NCBI RefSeq assembly: GCF_900110675.1
Contig: NZ_FOEN01000001.1
Span: forward strand, 1-64,000
From: Ignavigranum ruoffiae
Lineage (GTDB): Bacteria > Bacillota > Bacilli > Lactobacillales > Aerococcaceae
DNA length: 64,000 bases
Reading direction: 5' to 3'
Shown here: positions 18,671-28,202 of the stretch, one piece after another
Numbering within the stretch: position 1 is the stretch's first letter
Layout: every line of letters starts with the position of its first letter
Position numbers and translations under genes: made by a program
Notes under the pieces: model-generated
The model's input: only the letters and a program-made list of their open reading frames with translations
Databases searched by the model: none
Told to the model about the DNA's origin: nothing

Positions 18671-19855
18671 ATGTCAAAAACATTTGCAATTAATGCAGGA
18701 AGTTCTAGTTTGAAATTTCAATTGTATGCAATGCCTGAGGAAGAAATTCTGGCAAAAGGCGCGGTTGAACGAATCGGTTTGAATGATTCAATCTTTACCT
18801 TGAAATTTAACGGTGAAAAGTTTGAATTGGTTGAAGATATTCCTAACCATAAACGGGCTGTTGAAATCCTCTTTGAACAACTCGAAGCGAACCATATTGT
18901 CAATGATTTAAGTGAGATTACCGGTGTAGGCCATCGCGTGGCTGCTGGTGGCGAAATCTTTAAAGATTCAACTGTAATCAACGAAGAAGTTATTGAACAA
19001 ATTGAAGCGTTGGGCGATTTTGCACCCCTTCACAATCCAGCAGAAGCTGAGGTCATCCGCATTATGAAAGAAAAATTACCTCAGGCTCATATGGTCGCTG
19101 TTTTTGACACTTCATTCCACAAAACACTTCCTCCAGTAAACTTCCTTTATAGTTTACCATATGAATATTATACAGATTTCTCTGTACGTAAATATGGAGC
19201 ACACGGGACCAGCCATCGTTATGTATCCCGTCGTGCTGCTGAAATGTTAGGTAAGAATGTTGAAGACTTGAAGATTATTACTTGCCATTTAGGCAATGGC
19301 GCTTCAATTACCGCCGTCGATGGGGGTAAATCTGTTGATACTTCTATGGGATTCACTCCTTTAGCGGGGGTCCAAATGGGAACCCGTTCAGGAGATATTG
19401 ACGTTTCAATTCTTCCTTTCTTAATGGATAAATTAAATCTGAAATCGATTGATGAAATGATTAATATTCTAAATAAAAAATCTGGAACTTTAGGGATTTC
19501 AGGGGTATCTTCTGATATGCGTAACGTTGAAGAAGCTGCTGCTGAGGGTAATGAACGTGCACAATTAGCTTTAGATATGTTCAATAATCGGGTACAAAAA
19601 TACATTGGTGAATATATTGCAGTGATGAATGGTGTCGATGCGATTGTCTTCACTGCCGGTATTGGTGAGAATTCACCAGAAACCAGAGCGGCTATCATGG
19701 ATGGTATCAGCTGGTTTGGCGGAACGATTGATTCTGAGAAGAACCAAACACGCGATGAAGCAATTATCTCTACCGACGATTCTAAGATTGCAATCTTAAA
19801 TATTCCTACCGATGAAGAAGTTGAAATCGCCCGGGATGTAGAACGTTTGAAATAG
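18671..19855 (+). CDS. ackA: Acetate kinase
   Basis: 394 residues when started at ATG 18671, which has AAGGAG at 18656-18661 upstream and gives MSKTFAINAGSSSLKFQL, the family N-terminus. The in-frame ATG at 18650 overlaps that site and is unlikely. Further signatures: DTSFHKTLP (about 147-155), HGTSHRYVS (about 178-186), GNGASITAVDGG, and FTAGIGENSPETR near the C-terminus. It makes ATP and acetate from acetyl phosphate. Confidence 0.97.
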   Translation: MSKTFAINAGSSSLKFQLYAMPEEEILAKGAVERIGLNDSIFTLKFNGEKFELVEDIPNHKRAVEILFEQLEANHIVNDLSEITGVGHRVAAGGEIFKDSTVINEEVIEQIEALGDFAPLHNPAEAEVIRIMKEKLPQAHMVAVFDTSFHKTLPPVNFLYSLPYEYYTDFSVRKYGAHGTSHRYVSRRAAEMLGKNVEDLKIITCHLGNGASITAVDGGKSVDTSMGFTPLAGVQMGTRSGDIDVSILPFLMDKLNLKSIDEMINILNKKSGTLGISGVSSDMRNVEEAAAEGNERAQLALDMFNNRVQKYIGEYIAVMNGVDAIVFTAGIGENSPETRAAIMDGISWFGGTIDSEKNQTRDEAIISTDDSKIAILNIPTDEEVEIARDVERLK

Positions 19856-19925
19856 GCTTATTTTGTTTGAGTCCCAAGGCTCAAAGTAAAGTTAATTAAA
19901 TTCAAAAATCTTAAACAAGCAAATA

Positions 19926-19985
19926 ATCCGAGTACTTTACTGGTGTCACGTTTTGACGGATACCAGTAAAGTACTCGGATTTTTT
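19926..19985. terminator. Strong bidirectional terminator between ackA and pepF
   Basis: ATCCGAGTACTTTACTGGT pairs perfectly with ACCAGTAAAGTACTCGGAT (19 bp), followed by TTTTTTT on the plus strand. It separates the two convergent genes. Confidence 0.93.
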
Positions 19986-20093
19986 TATTTTAGTAGACAG
20001 GCGATCTTAATGTTTATCATCTTCTATTCTTGTAAACTATCAAGACTTTATTTTTACCGTTCATGCTTGAAAATATCGGTTATTTGTTTAAAT

Positions 20094-21887
20094 TTAAACT
20101 AAGCTTTCAATTTGGTCTAAGAGTTGACTCACATATTGAATGGCTTGCTTAAGCGGTTCAGTCGTCGTCAAGTCTACACCGGCTAATTTAGCTAATTCGA
20201 TTGGCATTTGACTGCCGCCTAATTTCAATACATTCAACCAGGCGTCTATCGCTGCTTGGTCATAATTTGCAATGCGTTGGCCGACTTGGGTACCGATGGC
20301 TAAACCAGCTGAATAGGTATAGGAGTACAGTCCATCAAAGTAATGTGGTTGACGCATCCAAGTTAATTCAGCACCTTCATTAATTTCAACGGCACCAGCC
20401 CAGAATTCTTCCAAGCTTTCACGGAAGAATTGATTCAAGCGGTCTGCATTCAGTAATTCACCACGATCTACTGCCTGATAGACTTTTCGTTGATATACTG
20501 CTTCGAGTAAGTGAGTGACCATATTGTGGTAGTAAGTGCTTTGAATAAAACTTGCGATTAAGGCCCGTTTTTCTTTATTATTGAGTGGCTGGTTTAATAA
20601 GTATTGACAGGTAATCACTTCATTACAAGTTGAAGGAGCTTCGACAAAGAACATGCTTGGTTCATTGACCAGATGAGCTTGATGCTGAGCACTTAAACTA
20701 AAATGACCGGCATGGCCGAGCTCATGAGCTAAGACAAGCGCTTCATTTAGCAAACCAGTCCAGTTCAATAAGATATAGGATGGTTTTTGATAAGGAGAAG
20801 CACAGAAGCCACCGGTAGATTTAGTTTGATTCATTGGATAGTCAATCCATCGATCAGCAAAAGCCTGGCTAATAATTTGATTGTGAGTTTGGCCCAATGG
20901 TTTCAGCGCATTCTGAACCAGTTGACGAGCCTTTTCAACAGTAACTTCGGCTACTTCATCCTGAGAGAACGAAGCCTTAATATCTGCTAAAGATATTTTT
21001 GCCAAACCATGTTCTTTGGCCATCATTTTGGCAAAGCGACGCATTACCGGCGCCCATTCATCCATTAAGGTATCAATAATTCGATGATAGGTTGCTTGAG
21101 AGACTTGTTGATTATCTAATAAATAGTCAAATACCGAATCAAAACCTCGGAGTGTCGCCATTTTTTTATGGGTTTGAACTAAGTTAATGTAGTTTCTAGC
21201 AGCGGTGTGTTGATATTTGGCTAGACCTTGATGAAAGGATTTCCAGGATTGATGACGTACTTCAATGCTTGAATGTGTTTCAAAGTTTCCTTCAAAGGCT
21301 GGGAAGGAATTTTGATAACTTTGTCCATCTGCTTGGAAATCTTCGAAGGTCAAATCTTCAAATTTGATGCTGGAGAAGATTTTTTCTTGGCCAAAGAGGG
21401 TTCCGGACAGGGCACCGAGGATACTTTCGGTATGGGCATCAAACAAATGTGGCCGTTGTCGTTCTAACTGATCGATATAAGCAACAAAAGGTTTCATTTC
21501 GGGCAGTAGTCTTAATTCTTGAAGAATATTTGAATTTTGGCTTAATAATTCTGGCATAAAGAAGGCAGTCTTCTGTTGGAATAGTTCTCCAAGCTCATCA
21601 GCCAGAATAACATTTTTTTCATTAATTTCTTGGGTGCGATCCACTGAATAAGCTAAGAAGCCATAAGATTGGGTCCAATTCGAAAGAATCGTTAATTGTT
21701 CCAAATCTAAAATAGCTTGACTTGCTACCAGACTTGAATCAATCTTTCCTTGGTACTTATTCTGAAAGTCATTTAAGCCGTTTTTTAAGCGAGCGACATC
21801 AGTTTCAAAGGCATTTTGGTCTGGATACAAATGACTGAGGTCCCAGGTAAGTTCAATGGGTAAATCTTCACGTTTTGCTAAAGCCAT
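20094..21887 (-). CDS. pepF: Oligoendopeptidase F (M3 family zinc metallopeptidase)
   Basis: 597 residues with the start at 21887 (MALAKREDLP), preceded by AAGGAGATAATT on the minus strand; the longer in-frame start at 21920 lacks a site. The zinc motif HELGH is at residues 388-392 within LVLAHELGHAGHF, with a downstream Glu-rich region (EAPSTCNEV) that supplies the third ligand. Cytoplasmic enzyme that cleaves medium-length peptides. Monocistronic and opposite to both neighbours. Confidence 0.96.
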   Translation of the reverse strand: MALAKREDLPIELTWDLSHLYPDQNAFETDVARLKNGLNDFQNKYQGKIDSSLVASQAILDLEQLTILSNWTQSYGFLAYSVDRTQEINEKNVILADELGELFQQKTAFFMPELLSQNSNILQELRLLPEMKPFVAYIDQLERQRPHLFDAHTESILGALSGTLFGQEKIFSSIKFEDLTFEDFQADGQSYQNSFPAFEGNFETHSSIEVRHQSWKSFHQGLAKYQHTAARNYINLVQTHKKMATLRGFDSVFDYLLDNQQVSQATYHRIIDTLMDEWAPVMRRFAKMMAKEHGLAKISLADIKASFSQDEVAEVTVEKARQLVQNALKPLGQTHNQIISQAFADRWIDYPMNQTKSTGGFCASPYQKPSYILLNWTGLLNEALVLAHELGHAGHFSLSAQHQAHLVNEPSMFFVEAPSTCNEVITCQYLLNQPLNNKEKRALIASFIQSTYYHNMVTHLLEAVYQRKVYQAVDRGELLNADRLNQFFRESLEEFWAGAVEINEGAELTWMRQPHYFDGLYSYTYSAGLAIGTQVGQRIANYDQAAIDAWLNVLKLGGSQMPIELAKLAGVDLTTTEPLKQAIQYVSQLLDQIESLV

Positions 21888-21920
21888 AATTATCTCCTTA
21901 TCTCTATAAATCTTATACAA

Positions 21921-21949
21921 AGTATACCTGTTTTTGTGATCGCTTACAA
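21921..21949 (-). promoter_or_regulatory. Promoter of pepF
   Basis: On the minus strand TTGTAA (21944-21949), 17-base spacer, TATACT (21921-21926), 34 bases before the start. Confidence 0.65.
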
Positions 21950-22092
21950 GATTCTAAATAATCTAGCTGAGATCAGTTTTTAAGAAGACGACTATTGCTA
22001 TTCAATAAAGTAATCCGTATACTTGCAATGGAAGCGTTTCATATAAAGAGTCACTGAATTTTTACATTAGGGTTTATATAAGGAGGATTATT

Positions 22093-23316
22093 GTGGATAA
22101 GAACTTAGAACGATTTTTTAGATATGTGGGTGTGGATACGCAAGCAAATCCAGCTGCTCGGACTTGTCCCTCATCACCAGGGCAGTTAACTTTAGCAAAG
22201 ATGGTTGTTGAAGATTTGAAAGAGATTGGCATACAAGATATTAATTTAGATGAACATGGTTATTTATTTGCAACCATTCCGGCCAATGTTGAAGGGGTGC
22301 CGACTTTCGGTTTAATTTGTCATTTGGATACCGCACTGGAATTAGGCGGAAAATGTGATCATCCGCAAATCGTCGAATATAGTGGGGGAGATATTCGCTT
22401 AAATGATCAGTTCTCTATTAGCGAGAAGGAATTTCCTCAACTCAAAAATGTACTCGGACACACCCTGATTACTACCGATGGAACGAGTTTATTGGGAGCA
22501 GATAACAAAGCTGGGATTGTCATCTTATTAGCCGTGGCCGAACATTTATTAAGGCATCCCGAAATTCCTCATGGGGATATTCGTTTAGCGATTACTCCCG
22601 ATGAAGAAATTGGTCGGGGACCTGAACGCTTCAATGTCGAGAAATTCGCCGCTGATTTTGCATACACTGTTGATGGTGGAGCGATTGGTGGGATGGAATA
22701 TGAGAACTTTAATGCCGCTTCAGCCCATATTTCGATTCAAGGTAAGAGTGTCCATCCAGGTTCAGCTAAAAACATATTAATTAATGCATTGAGAGTAGCT
22801 TTAGAAATTGAAAGTATGTTGCCAGTTGAACAGAAGCCTGAGTATACGGAGAATTATGAAGGTTTCTTTATGTTAGACATTATTCAAGGGTCTGTGGATT
22901 CCGCTGAGATGGACTACATTATTCGCGACCATGATTTAAATAAATTTAAGGCAAAGAAAGACTTTTTACAATCGATCGTAGACTTCCTCAATAATAAATA
23001 CGGTGACATTATTGAATTGGAATTTGAAGATTCTTATTATAATATGCGCGAGAAAATTGAACCGATGATGGGAATTATTGATATGTTAGCTCAATCGATG
23101 CGTGATGTCGGTGTTGAACCTGACATTAAACCGATCCGAGGAGGATCTGATGGGGCTCAATTATCCTATATGGGACTACCTTGTCCTAATATGTTTACCG
23201 GTGGCTATAATTTCCATGGTCGCTATGAATTCCTCTCAGTCGATGAAATGAATAAAGCGATTGAAGTCATTATCAAACTGGCAGAAAATAATGTTCACTG
23301 GCCGCACAAGATTTAG
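22093..23316 (+). CDS. pepT: Peptidase T (tripeptide aminopeptidase, M20 family)
   Basis: 407 residues, GTG start preceded by AAGGAGG. Zinc-site motifs of PepT: ICHLDTALE (about 76-84), SLLGADNKAGIV (about 136-147) and TPDEEIGRGPERF (about 176-188), then HPGSAKNILINAL and RGGSDGAQLSYMG. It releases the N-terminal residue of tripeptides in the cytoplasm. The next gene is a YfcC-type carrier, suggesting a peptide/amino-acid use module. Confidence 0.96.
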   Translation: MDKNLERFFRYVGVDTQANPAARTCPSSPGQLTLAKMVVEDLKEIGIQDINLDEHGYLFATIPANVEGVPTFGLICHLDTALELGGKCDHPQIVEYSGGDIRLNDQFSISEKEFPQLKNVLGHTLITTDGTSLLGADNKAGIVILLAVAEHLLRHPEIPHGDIRLAITPDEEIGRGPERFNVEKFAADFAYTVDGGAIGGMEYENFNAASAHISIQGKSVHPGSAKNILINALRVALEIESMLPVEQKPEYTENYEGFFMLDIIQGSVDSAEMDYIIRDHDLNKFKAKKDFLQSIVDFLNNKYGDIIELEFEDSYYNMREKIEPMMGIIDMLAQSMRDVGVEPDIKPIRGGSDGAQLSYMGLPCPNMFTGGYNFHGRYEFLSVDEMNKAIEVIIKLAENNVHWPHKI

Positions 23317-23400
23317 CGCAGTAATCTGCCTGGATGTAAGAATTTGATGAGGAATTATAATTAACCTGAAACAAAGCCAATGAAATAGGCATTTGATTAT

Positions 23401-23429
23401 GAGAGGAAACATCATAATTGTTTTCTCTC
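23401..23429 (+). terminator. Weak terminator-like hairpin after pepT
   Basis: GAGAGGAAAC pairs with GTTTTCTCTC around ATCATAATT; no long T-run follows, so efficiency is doubtful. Confidence 0.45.
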
Positions 23430-23439
23430 TATAAGCCTA

Positions 23440-23468
23440 TTGACACGCTAATGAAAACGCTTTATATT
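23440..23468 (+). promoter_or_regulatory. Promoter of the YfcC-type carrier gene, with a possible cre site
   Basis: TTGACA (23440-23445), 17-base spacer, TATATT (23463-23468). The spacer carries ATGAAAACGCTTTATA, similar to a CcpA-binding cre site but with one or two mismatches at its end. CcpA binding there would block transcription. Confidence 0.7.
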
Positions 23469-23498
23469 GAAGTTAGTTCATTAGAAAGAGGTAGTTTC

Positions 23499-24992
23499 AT
23501 GGAAAAGACCAAAAAGAAAAAATTTAGGATTCCCTCCGCATTTTCGATCTTATTTATTCTTATTATTATTGTGGCTATTGTCACTTGGCTCATTCCAGCA
23601 GGAAAATATGATGTCAATGAGAGTGGTCAATATATAGCGGGAACTTATCAGGTCATTGAGTCAAATCCTCAGAGTATATGGGATATTTTCTTGTCACCAG
23701 TTTATGGGATGGTCGGCGGCGAGAAGAATCCTCTACCAGCCATTGGGGTAGCGTTCTTTATTTTGATGATCGGTGGTTTCCTCGGGATTGTCAATAAAAC
23801 AGGGGCGATCAATGCCGGCATTAAATCAATTATTACCAAATACGAAGGCAAAGAGCAATATCTGATTCCGATTTTGATGATTCTTTTCGCCCTTGGCGGA
23901 TCTACATATGGGATGGCAGAAGAAACCATGGTCTTTTATCCATTATTAATTCCAGTTATGGTCAGTGTGGGCTTCGATAGCCTTACAGCGATTGCGGTCA
24001 TCTTACTGGGATCAGGCATCGGCTGTCTGGCTTCGACGGTCAATCCATTTGCTGTCGGTATTGCATCCGATATTGCTGGCATTAACATGGCCGAAGGGAT
24101 CGGTTGGCGGGTCTTAATCTTTATTCTAACCGTGGGTTATACGATTTGGTTTGTCTATGATTATGCTGGAAAAGTTAAGAAGGATCCGAAAAATTCCTTA
24201 GTCTATGATAATTTGGCCAATGATTTAGAAGAGTTTAAAGTTCCAGAAGATATCAAACCGATGAATGCCAAACAAAAGGTTGTAATTCGCATCTTTATGG
24301 TAACGTTTGTTTTAATGATTGTCGGATTGATTCCTTGGGAGAAATTTGGCATTACTATTTTTACCGATATTAACAATGTGCTAGCCAATACCCCAGGTTT
24401 AGAAATTATCTTTAAACATATGACGCCAATTGGACAATGGTATTTGGATGAAATTACGGCCTTATTCTTTGTGTCAGCCTTAATTATTGGCGTTTATTAC
24501 CGCTTTAGTGAAGATGAATTTATTAGCGCATTTATTGCTGGATGTAATGATATGACAGGAGTAGCTATTATCTGTGCGGTATCTCGGGGAATTCAAGTGG
24601 TGATGAATAATGGTCAAATCACTGCGACGGTGCTTCACTGGGGTGAAGGAGCCTTACAAGGACTTTCGCAACAAGTCTTTATTACCATTACATATTTCTT
24701 CTATTGTGGGATGTCCTTCTTGATTTCAGGTTCTTCAAGTTTGGCGGGTTCAACCATGGGACTCTTAGGCCCGCTTGGTGAATTTGCCGGTGTAGGTGCG
24801 GATACAGTGATTACTGCTTATCATACTGCTTTAGGGATTATCGGTTTAATTACTCCTTCTAGTGTCATCATGATGGCAGCTCTTTCTTTAGCCCATATTG
24901 ATGTCACCGTCTGGTGGAAATTCTTAAGAAAATTTGTGGTAGTGATTATTGCCATCTGTCTGGGTGTCCTAATTCTTTCTACATATTTCTAA
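23499..24992 (+). CDS. YfcC family membrane carrier (DcuC-like superfamily)
   Basis: 497 residues from ATG 23499, which follows AGAAAGAGG and gives MEKTKKKKFRIPSAFS; the longer in-frame start (23418) lies upstream of the promoter and cannot be used. About twelve membrane segments with GGSTYGMAEETMVFYP (about 127-142), STVNPFAVGIASDIAG and SGSSSLAGSTMGLLGPLG, the repeated hairpin-like motifs of the C4-dicarboxylate/basic amino acid carrier group. The substrate is not known from sequence; linkage to pepT hints at amino acids or peptides. Confidence 0.85.
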   Translation: MEKTKKKKFRIPSAFSILFILIIIVAIVTWLIPAGKYDVNESGQYIAGTYQVIESNPQSIWDIFLSPVYGMVGGEKNPLPAIGVAFFILMIGGFLGIVNKTGAINAGIKSIITKYEGKEQYLIPILMILFALGGSTYGMAEETMVFYPLLIPVMVSVGFDSLTAIAVILLGSGIGCLASTVNPFAVGIASDIAGINMAEGIGWRVLIFILTVGYTIWFVYDYAGKVKKDPKNSLVYDNLANDLEEFKVPEDIKPMNAKQKVVIRIFMVTFVLMIVGLIPWEKFGITIFTDINNVLANTPGLEIIFKHMTPIGQWYLDEITALFFVSALIIGVYYRFSEDEFISAFIAGCNDMTGVAIICAVSRGIQVVMNNGQITATVLHWGEGALQGLSQQVFITITYFFYCGMSFLISGSSSLAGSTMGLLGPLGEFAGVGADTVITAYHTALGIIGLITPSSVIMMAALSLAHIDVTVWWKFLRKFVVVIIAICLGVLILSTYF

Positions 24993-25007
24993 TTACTTAT
25001 ATTAAGC

Positions 25008-25084
25008 CAAGGCTGAACGTGAGCGTTAACTATTTTGCTGGACAAAACAGCTCAGATAGCTCATTGTTTAGCCTTGTTTTTTTG
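25008..25084 (+). terminator. Terminator after the YfcC-type carrier
   Basis: CAAGGCTGAACGTGAGC pairs imperfectly with GCTCATTGTTTAGCCTTG, followed by a run of seven T. The pyrR promoter overlaps its end. Confidence 0.75.
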
Positions 25085-25091
25085 GTATAAT
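25064..25091 (+). promoter_or_regulatory. Promoter of pyrR
   Basis: TTGTTT (25064-25069), 16-base spacer, TATAAT (25086-25091), 24 bases before the start codon. The leader is too short for a classical PyrR attenuator. Confidence 0.65.
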
Positions 25092-25106
25092 GGGGAAAGA
25101 ATATGA

Positions 25107-25646
<540 letters not shown>

Positions 25647-25698
25647 AGTTTATTCAAAATGCGCAGAAAGTCAGCGAATTAAAGTCATATAATAGAGA

Positions 25699-25740
25699 AA
25701 AACCTCAGGAAAACCAAATATTTTCCCGAGGTTTATTATT
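25699..25740 (+). terminator. Terminator of pyrR
   Basis: AAACCTCAGGAAAA pairs with TTTTCCCGAGGTTT, followed by ATTATT. Confidence 0.8.
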
Positions 25741-25833
25741 CGTTCATAGATATCTATACTTCTATGTATAAATCATCAAACCGATTTGAAATTAATTTTG
25801 CATCAGTATTATTAAAATTGTCGACAGGATGAA

Positions 25834-26130
25834 TTATTGATGCTCATTCTTTTGATTTTGCTGATGTTCTAAGTGTAATTTTTTGAATACATAATAAATA
25901 AAGCCAAGTAATAGAAGCATAAATAGCAACCATATGAGTAAGAAAATAAGTTGCTGGTAAAAGAAAATAGCTAGACCAAGTAGGCCATAGATAAATAAGG
26001 TTACTGAAAAAAGCAGGATCACTTGAAAATGCTGGGCACCGACATAATCCATCAATGTTTTTTTGTAAAGAAAGAGACTCGCTGATATTATTAAACAGGT
26101 CAATGGAAGGGCAATCCAGATGATATTCAT
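25834..26130 (-). CDS. Small membrane protein of unknown function
   Basis: 98 residues with three hydrophobic segments (about 4-20, 37-60, 64-84) and a charged C-terminal tail (KKLHLEHQQNQKNEHQ). I do not recognise the family. The minus-strand start has AAAGGTAGGAACAT before it, a good ribosome-binding site, which supports that it is real. It stands alone, convergent with pyrR. Confidence 0.65.
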   Translation of the reverse strand: MNIIWIALPLTCLIISASLFLYKKTLMDYVGAQHFQVILLFSVTLFIYGLLGLAIFFYQQLIFLLIWLLFMLLLLGFIYYVFKKLHLEHQQNQKNEHQ

Positions 26131-26315
26131 ATGTTCCTACCTTTCAGGGATATTCTACTAATTATTTTAGACTTTAATCCTAAAAATTCAATGGATATTG
26201 GCCTTATTTAGTCTTAAATTACTTGAAGTTGCTTGGTATAGGAATCGTAAATTCCGTTAATTTACGTTAATTTCTTCAAATCAGTCTAAGTGATTCGGAG
26301 AATTTAGACAAACAA

Positions 26316-26340
26316 GCAAAAAAGTCGGCCGAAGCCGACT
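26316..26340 (-). terminator. Terminator of the 6S RNA gene
   Basis: On the minus strand AGTCGGC-TTCG-GCCGACT followed by TTTTT. Confidence 0.88.
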
Positions 26341-26541
26341 AGTAAAGTTATCCGGTAGTGCCGTTTCTTAACACATATGTCTTGAACCTGTATGTATATA
26401 CAGGTGGGCTCCCCACAAGTAGTTTCTGACGTCCAAGTGTAAAAGGCTTGTCATAGTTACTCGATCATAGGATCCCAAGATAAGAATAATTGTTCGGTCC
26501 ACACAATACGTGTCTCTCGTACACCGCAGACAACTTTCTAT
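26316..26541 (-). ncRNA. ssrS: 6S RNA
   Basis: A minus-strand RNA of about 200-225 bases with a strong promoter and an intrinsic terminator but no credible ORF. The 5' part AAGTTGTCTGCGGTGT can pair with the 3' part GGCACTACCGGATAACTT to close a long rod, as in 6S RNA. It lies just downstream of rarA on the same strand, the position of 6S-1 RNA (bsrA) next to yrvN in Bacillus subtilis. 6S RNA binds the housekeeping RNA polymerase and mimics an open promoter. A covariance search was not possible here. Confidence 0.78.
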
Positions 26542-26547
26542 GGTTGT

Positions 26548-26575
26548 ATTATAGCACAATTTGTCTGCTTTGCAA
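26548..26575 (-). promoter_or_regulatory. Promoter of the 6S RNA gene
   Basis: On the minus strand TTGCAA (26570-26575), 16-base spacer, TATAAT (26548-26553). Confidence 0.75.
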
Positions 26576-26634
26576 GTTTTTTTGCTCAAGCAAGTAGAAC
26601 AAAGATTGATAGTGTCGCCTTGTAAGGGCTATCA

Positions 26635-27918
26635 TTACGTTTGGTCTTTGGCTTGTTTCTGTTGAATATTCTGATAAATCTTTAGCAGAGCCGCCTCATA
26701 ATTAGCCGTGGGATCAGCTTTAAAATATTGTTTATCTTTTAAAGCATCTGGCAAATATTGTTGATCTACATAGTGGCCAGGATAATCATGGGGATATTTA
26801 TAATCAATGCCTCGTCCCAATTTTTTGGCTCCTTGATAGGAAGCATCTCGCAGGTGTTCCGGTACGGGGCCATAGTGACCCGCTTGAATATCTGCCATGG
26901 CGGTGTTAATGGCCCGATAGCTGGTATTTGATTTGGGACTTAAAGCCAGTTCCACTGTCGCAAAAGCTAGAGGGATTCTAGCTTCTGGGAGACCTAATTT
27001 TTCTGCGGTTTCTACTGCGGCCACAGTTCGCTGAGCGGCTGCTGGATTAGCTAAACCAATGTCTTCAAAGGCGATGACTAATAAGCGTCGACAGGCAATT
27101 AATAATTCTCCAGCTTCAAGGAGGACTGCCAGGTAATAAATAGCTGCATCGACATCACTACCGCGAATCGACTTTTGTAAAGCCGAAATCACATCATAAT
27201 GAGCATCGCCATCTTTATCGTGGGCCATCCGCTTATGTTGCAAACTTTCTTCAGCCACTTCTTGATCAATGACAATCATTCCTTGGTCATTGGCTTGGGT
27301 CGAGAGAATCGCTAATTCAAGGGCATTCAAAGCCGAACGTAGATCACCTTGACTGACATGGGCGAAATGATTCAGCACTTCTTCAGAAATATCCACCGAA
27401 TATTGCCCCATACCTCTTTCTGAATCGGCCAAAGCTCTTTGCAATCCAATCTTAATATCTTCAGGGCTAAGAGGATGAACTTGAAATATTTGTAGCCGAC
27501 TACGAATAGCAGGATTGATGGCGATATAGGGATTTTCAGTGGTAGCGCCAATTAAGATAATCCGTCCGTTCTCGAGATGGGGGAGAAGATAATCTTGTTT
27601 AACCTTATTAAGCCGATGGATTTCATCTAAGAGTAGGATGACACTCCCCGACATTTTGGCTTCTTCGACTACAATTTCAATATCTTTCTTCGAATCGGTG
27701 GCAGCGTTTAAAGTTCTAAAAGCGAGGTGAGTGGACCCAGCAATAGCGGCAGCGATGCTGGTTTTACCAGTCCCAGGAGGACCATAGAGAATCATCGATG
27801 AGAGACGGTTGGCATCGACCATCCGACGAATGATCTTACCTGATCCGACCAGATGTTGTTGACCAATGACTTGATCAATATTCTGAGGACGCATACGATA
27901 TGCTAAGGGTTCTTGCAC
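26635..27918 (-). CDS. rarA: Replication-associated recombination protein RarA (MgsA family AAA+ ATPase)
   Basis: 427 residues, GTG start after AAGGAGGG. RPQNIDQVIGQQHLVG (about 10-25), Walker A GPPGTGKTSIAAAIAG (about 46-61), Walker B ILLLDEIHRLNK (about 92-103) and sensor 1 GATTENPY are all present. It acts at stalled replication forks, related to clamp loaders and RuvB. Its 3' side carries the 6S RNA gene. Confidence 0.96.
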   Translation of the reverse strand: MQEPLAYRMRPQNIDQVIGQQHLVGSGKIIRRMVDANRLSSMILYGPPGTGKTSIAAAIAGSTHLAFRTLNAATDSKKDIEIVVEEAKMSGSVILLLDEIHRLNKVKQDYLLPHLENGRIILIGATTENPYIAINPAIRSRLQIFQVHPLSPEDIKIGLQRALADSERGMGQYSVDISEEVLNHFAHVSQGDLRSALNALELAILSTQANDQGMIVIDQEVAEESLQHKRMAHDKDGDAHYDVISALQKSIRGSDVDAAIYYLAVLLEAGELLIACRRLLVIAFEDIGLANPAAAQRTVAAVETAEKLGLPEARIPLAFATVELALSPKSNTSYRAINTAMADIQAGHYGPVPEHLRDASYQGAKKLGRGIDYKYPHDYPGHYVDQQYLPDALKDKQYFKADPTANYEAALLKIYQNIQQKQAKDQT

Positions 27919-27962
27919 TTAATCCCTCCTTGATTAGCAAGTTTCATTTCTTTCAATAATAA

Positions 27963-27971
27963 ATTATAGCA
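27963..27971 (-). promoter_or_regulatory. Extended -10 promoter of rarA
   Basis: On the minus strand TGCTATAAT, about 45 bases before the rarA GTG. Confidence 0.55.
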
Positions 27972-28092
27972 TAGAATTTCTGAACACGATAAAAAGTCAA
28001 ACACGATTAAAACACCATTTAACTGAATAAGCAGAAATATCCGCACATTCGTTCGTAATTTTCACAAAAGACTAGTATTTAATTGATAAAGA

Positions 28093-28101
28093 TGATATAC
28101 T
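28093..28101 (+). promoter_or_regulatory. Extended -10 promoter upstream of the cysteine desulfurase
   Basis: TGATATACT (28093-28101), divergent from rarA; the -35 is weak. A hairpin with T-run follows within 45 bases. Confidence 0.5.
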
Positions 28102-28118
28102 ATGTCGATTCAAACGAG

Positions 28119-28143
28119 TAAAGGTCCTTTTGGATCTTTTTTC
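28119..28143 (+). terminator. Promoter-proximal terminator in the cysteine desulfurase leader
   Basis: AAAGGTCC-TTTT-GGATCTTT with TTTT after it. No plus-strand gene lies upstream, so it can only act on transcripts that begin just before it. See findings. Confidence 0.65.
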
Positions 28144-28202
28144 TACTAAATATATTTCAAATTTATGGTAGGATAGGCTTAGTAATCACGGAGGAGGCTA
28201 TT

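Noticed and set aside
22028-22050. cre-like site TGGAAGCGTTTCA upstream of pepT
   Set aside because: It is one base too short for a proper cre palindrome and no well-spaced promoter could be fitted around it.
26368-26589. A 73-residue minus-strand ORF
   Set aside because: It covers the promoter and body of the 6S RNA and has no ribosome-binding site or recognisable product.
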